Positions 61,898-64,000 of a DNA stretch of 64,000 nucleotides are shown one piece after another (the stretch's first letter is position 1; every line of letters starts with the position of its first letter). The DNA comes from an uncultured Prevotellaceae bacterium. Lineage in GTDB: Bacteria > Bacteroidota > Bacteroidia > Bacteroidales > Bacteroidaceae. The position numbers and the translations under genes are program-made. The notes beneath the pieces were generated by a model. It saw nothing but the letters and a program-made list of their open reading frames with translations. It made no database searches and was not told the DNA's origin. The stretch lies in NCBI GenBank assembly GCA_946407895.1, contig CAMJQA010000008.1, forward strand, positions 1 through 64,000. The letters run 5' to 3'.

Positions 61898-61967
61898 CGG
61901 TCGAAGCTACTTTCGCTCGGAAATATCCAAATAAATTTGGCATTTCCCTCACTTATTGACTCTCAGT
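61898..61967. repeat. Degenerate copy of a promoter-bearing repeat
   Basis: CTTTCGCTCGGAAATATCCA and TTTGGCATTTCCCTCACTTATT closely follow 32079-32146, where the same stretch ends in a TACCTTTG box; here the box is lost (GACTCTCA). The 332-nt gap 61773-62104 holds this, a minus-strand promoter for the ferritin gene and the next promoter. Confidence 0.65.
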
Positions 61968-62032
61968 CGAAATTTCTATCGTTCGACAAAAGAAAATCAT
62001 TCCTTTTTTTTCTCACTTAATCGAAATTTTCG

Positions 62033-62040
62033 TAACTTTG
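62033..62040 (+). promoter_or_regulatory. -7 box of the GH95-like gene
   Basis: TAACTTTG at 62033-62040. The -33 region (TTTTTTC near 62009) is weak. Confidence 0.5.
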
Positions 62041-62104
62041 ACCCCGAAACTTGCAGATTATGCTGCTTTTCAGAGGTAAAACAAATATAATATCGATAAA
62101 TGCA

Positions 62105-64000
62105 ATGAACACAAACAAACTGAATGCGATGGGAAAAATGATGCCAGGGATGGCACTCTCTGTCTCGTTACTTACTGCGCTTGCCCTGAGCCTGGCGCTG
62201 ACTTCCTGCCGGCATACTGAACTGAAGGTGGAACCCTCGGGCAGCGACCTGCAGTTCAACGACCTGGCTACCGTATGGGACGAAGCCATGCCCCTGGGCA
62301 ACGCCACGCTGGGCACCCTCGTCTGGCAGCGCGAGGGGCGGCTGCGCTTCTCGTTGGACCGCAGCGACCTGTGGGACCTGCGCCCCCTGGACTGCTTCCA
62401 GGGCGAGTGCTTCTCGTTTGACTGGATAAGCGACAAGATACGGCAGAAGGATTACGATCCGGTCATTACAGAACTGGAGACCAAGGGGCACAGCAATCCG
62501 GCCCCGTCCAAGATACCCGGTGCGGCGCTTGAGTTCGACACCGAGGGGTGGGGGAAGGTCACCCAGTCGCGCCTGTTCCTGAAGAATGCCCTCTGCCAGG
62601 TATCGTGGGACAGCGGCATACGGCTCCAGACCTTCGTCCAGGCCGATTGCCCCGTGGGATGGTTTGTCCTGGAGAACGTCCCAGACACCCTGCAGCCCCG
62701 CCTCATTCCGCCTGCCTACCGCCCCGAGGAGAACACGGCTGGCAATGGCGGGCTGGGCGATTCGTCGCTGGGCCTGTTGGGCTACGAGCAGGGCGAGGTC
62801 AGTCGGCAGGGCAACCTCATCACCTACCACCAGCCGGGATGGGACGGCTTCTTCTATGATGTTGCCGTGGCCTGGAAGCGGCAGGGGAACCGGATGGTAG
62901 GCGCCTGGAGCATCACCTCCTCCCTGTCTGGCGAGAAGGCTCAGGACGAGGTCAGGCAGGCCATGCAGCAGGGCATTCAGAAGGCCTACAACCGGCATAT
63001 GGAATACTGGGCTCCCTACTGGCATAAGTCGGTGGTCTGCGTGCCCGATACGGTTGTGCAGCACCAGTATGACCGCGAGGTTTACAAGTTCGGTTCGGCC
63101 AGCCGCCGCGATTCCTACCCCATCTCCCTGCAGGCCGTCTGGACAGCCGACGACGGACGCCTGCCGCCTTGGAAGGGCGACTACCACCACGACCTGAACA
63201 CCCAGCTCAGCTACTGGCCCGCCTACAGCGGCAACCGGCTGGACGAGGGGCTGGCCTACCTGAACACCCTATGGAAGCAGCGCCCCGTGCACAAGGAGTT
63301 CACCCGCGCCCTCTTCGGCCGGGAGGGACTCAACGCACCCGGCACCTGTTCGCTGGACGGACATGTCATTCCCGGATGGACAGCCTACACCATGTCCCAG
63401 ACCACCAGTGCATGGCTGGCCCAGCACTTCTACCTGCACTGGAAATACTCGGCCGACAACGAGTTCCTGGCCCAGCGCGGCTATCCCTATTTGCGCGATG
63501 TAGCCACCTTCCTGGAGCAGCAGAGCCAGGTGGACGGGCAGGGCGTGCGCCGGCTGGAGTTCAGCAGCAGCCCCGAGATTAACGACAACCGGCTGGAATC
63601 ATGGTTCCCCGACTTCACCAACTTCGACCTTTCCCTGATGCACTTCGCCTTCCGGGCTGCTGGAGAAATGGCCGATTCGCTGGGCATCAAGGACGAGGCA
63701 GCTCATTGGCACGAGACTGAGGCCCAGCTGCCCGACTATGCACTCGACGAGGAGGGCGCCCTCTGCTTTGCCCCCAGCCTGCCTTACAACCAGTCGCACC
63801 GCCACTTCTCCCACGCAATGGCCATCCATCCGCTGGGCCTAATCGACATCAGCCAAGGCCCAAGGGAGAAGCAGATCGTTGAGGCCACACTGGCTGGGCT
63901 GCACGAGTACGGGCCCGACTACTGGTGCGGCTACTCCTACTCCTGGCTGGCCAACCTGGAGGCTCGCGCCGGGCACGGAGAGAAGGCATGCGAGGCCCTG
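62105..64000 (+). CDS. GH95-like glycoside hydrolase lipoprotein, 3' end outside window
   Basis: The first 632 residues of an exported enzyme. The signal peptide ends LALTSC, lipid Cys35, so it should be anchored in the outer membrane. A beta-rich N-terminal part (to about 310) is followed by an (alpha/alpha)6-type region with DYHHDLNTQLSYWPAYSG, EFSSSPEINDNRLESW and QSHRHFSHAMAIHPLGLID, which resemble the catalytic stretches of GH95 (alpha-L-fucosidase/galactosidase) and relatives. An in-frame ATG lies 15 codons earlier (62060); the later one gives the better signal. The C-terminus and any further domain are cut by the window edge. Confidence 0.65.
   Translation, partial: MNTNKLNAMGKMMPGMALSVSLLTALALSLALTSCRHTELKVEPSGSDLQFNDLATVWDEAMPLGNATLGTLVWQREGRLRFSLDRSDLWDLRPLDCFQGECFSFDWISDKIRQKDYDPVITELETKGHSNPAPSKIPGAALEFDTEGWGKVTQSRLFLKNALCQVSWDSGIRLQTFVQADCPVGWFVLENVPDTLQPRLIPPAYRPEENTAGNGGLGDSSLGLLGYEQGEVSRQGNLITYHQPGWDGFFYDVAVAWKRQGNRMVGAWSITSSLSGEKAQDEVRQAMQQGIQKAYNRHMEYWAPYWHKSVVCVPDTVVQHQYDREVYKFGSASRRDSYPISLQAVWTADDGRLPPWKGDYHHDLNTQLSYWPAYSGNRLDEGLAYLNTLWKQRPVHKEFTRALFGREGLNAPGTCSLDGHVIPGWTAYTMSQTTSAWLAQHFYLHWKYSADNEFLAQRGYPYLRDVATFLEQQSQVDGQGVRRLEFSSSPEINDNRLESWFPDFTNFDLSLMHFAFRAAGEMADSLGIKDEAAHWHETEAQLPDYALDEEGALCFAPSLPYNQSHRHFSHAMAIHPLGLIDISQGPREKQIVEATLAGLHEYGPDYWCGYSYSWLANLEARAGHGEKACEAL

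Noticed and set aside
61759-61959. 66-residue plus-strand frame before the last gene
   Set aside because: It runs through the ferritin promoter and the decayed promoter repeat, with no family or ribosome site.
1-64000. tRNA, rRNA or riboswitch genes and mobile-element genes
   Set aside because: I looked in the gaps of over 100 nt and saw no cloverleaf, rRNA or known riboswitch core, and no transposase or integrase reading frame. Reading by eye can miss small RNAs.

Overview
The window is about 64 kb of gene-dense chromosome from a GC-rich member of the Bacteroidales, most likely a Prevotella-like organism. The evidence is promoter boxes of the Bacteroidetes type (TTTG, 19-20 nt, TAnnTTTG or TAnnTTCG), SprA of the type IX secretion system, BspA-like repeat proteins, secreted proteins ending in a 'YDLSGRRV...GIYIKNGKKxxxK' type tail, a LytS/LytTR system with a beta-propeller sensor, and the gene blocks murA-rimM-dxr-rseP and yicC-gmk-nadD. 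I saw no rRNA, tRNA, CRISPR array, transposase or prophage gene.

Layout. 1-2.6 kb: end of a leucine operon (LeuA-family enzyme cut by the left edge, leuB). 2.7-6.7 kb: porin, NimA-like flavoprotein, secreted thioredoxin-like protein. 6.7-16.3 kb, minus strand: a housekeeping run (tsaB, DUF4290, murA, rimM, dxr, rseP, a lipoprotein, cca, a HAD phosphatase, and an unknown gene that looks frameshifted). 16.5-19.0 kb, plus: yicC, gmk, nadD, ispF. 19.3-31.6 kb, minus: hisS, then four secreted phosphatase-type proteins and a 1712-residue surface protein. 32.2-35.2 kb: a large glycoside hydrolase. 35.3-45.1 kb, minus: ABC exporter and sprA. 45.5-48.8 kb, plus: ruvA, cysQ and a secreted OB-fold-type protein. 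48.9-58.0 kb: a LytTR two-component system facing two duplicated cassettes. 58.2-61.8 kb, minus: a porin-like barrel, ZIP transporter, MBL-rubredoxin fusion, a 57-residue winged-helix protein, a flavin-binding protein and a ferritin. The right edge cuts a GH95-like lipoprotein.

The most interesting region is 48.9-58.0 kb. A LytS-type sensor and LytTR regulator lie divergent to two paralogous units, each made of a secreted cysteine-rich repeat protein and, 22 nt further on, a nearly identical 60-residue peptide with a perfect AGGAGG ribosome site, which is rare in this phylum. Both units share a promoter layout: TTTCGTCA twice at exactly 21 nt, then exactly 41 nt to the -7 box. Direct repeats two helical turns apart are how LytTR proteins usually bind, so I propose one regulon with a peptide of unknown role. 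It is also notable that many intergenic regions hold short repeat arrays phased at 11, 21 or 22 bp, and that five secreted proteins carry the same C-terminal tail in a window that also encodes SprA.
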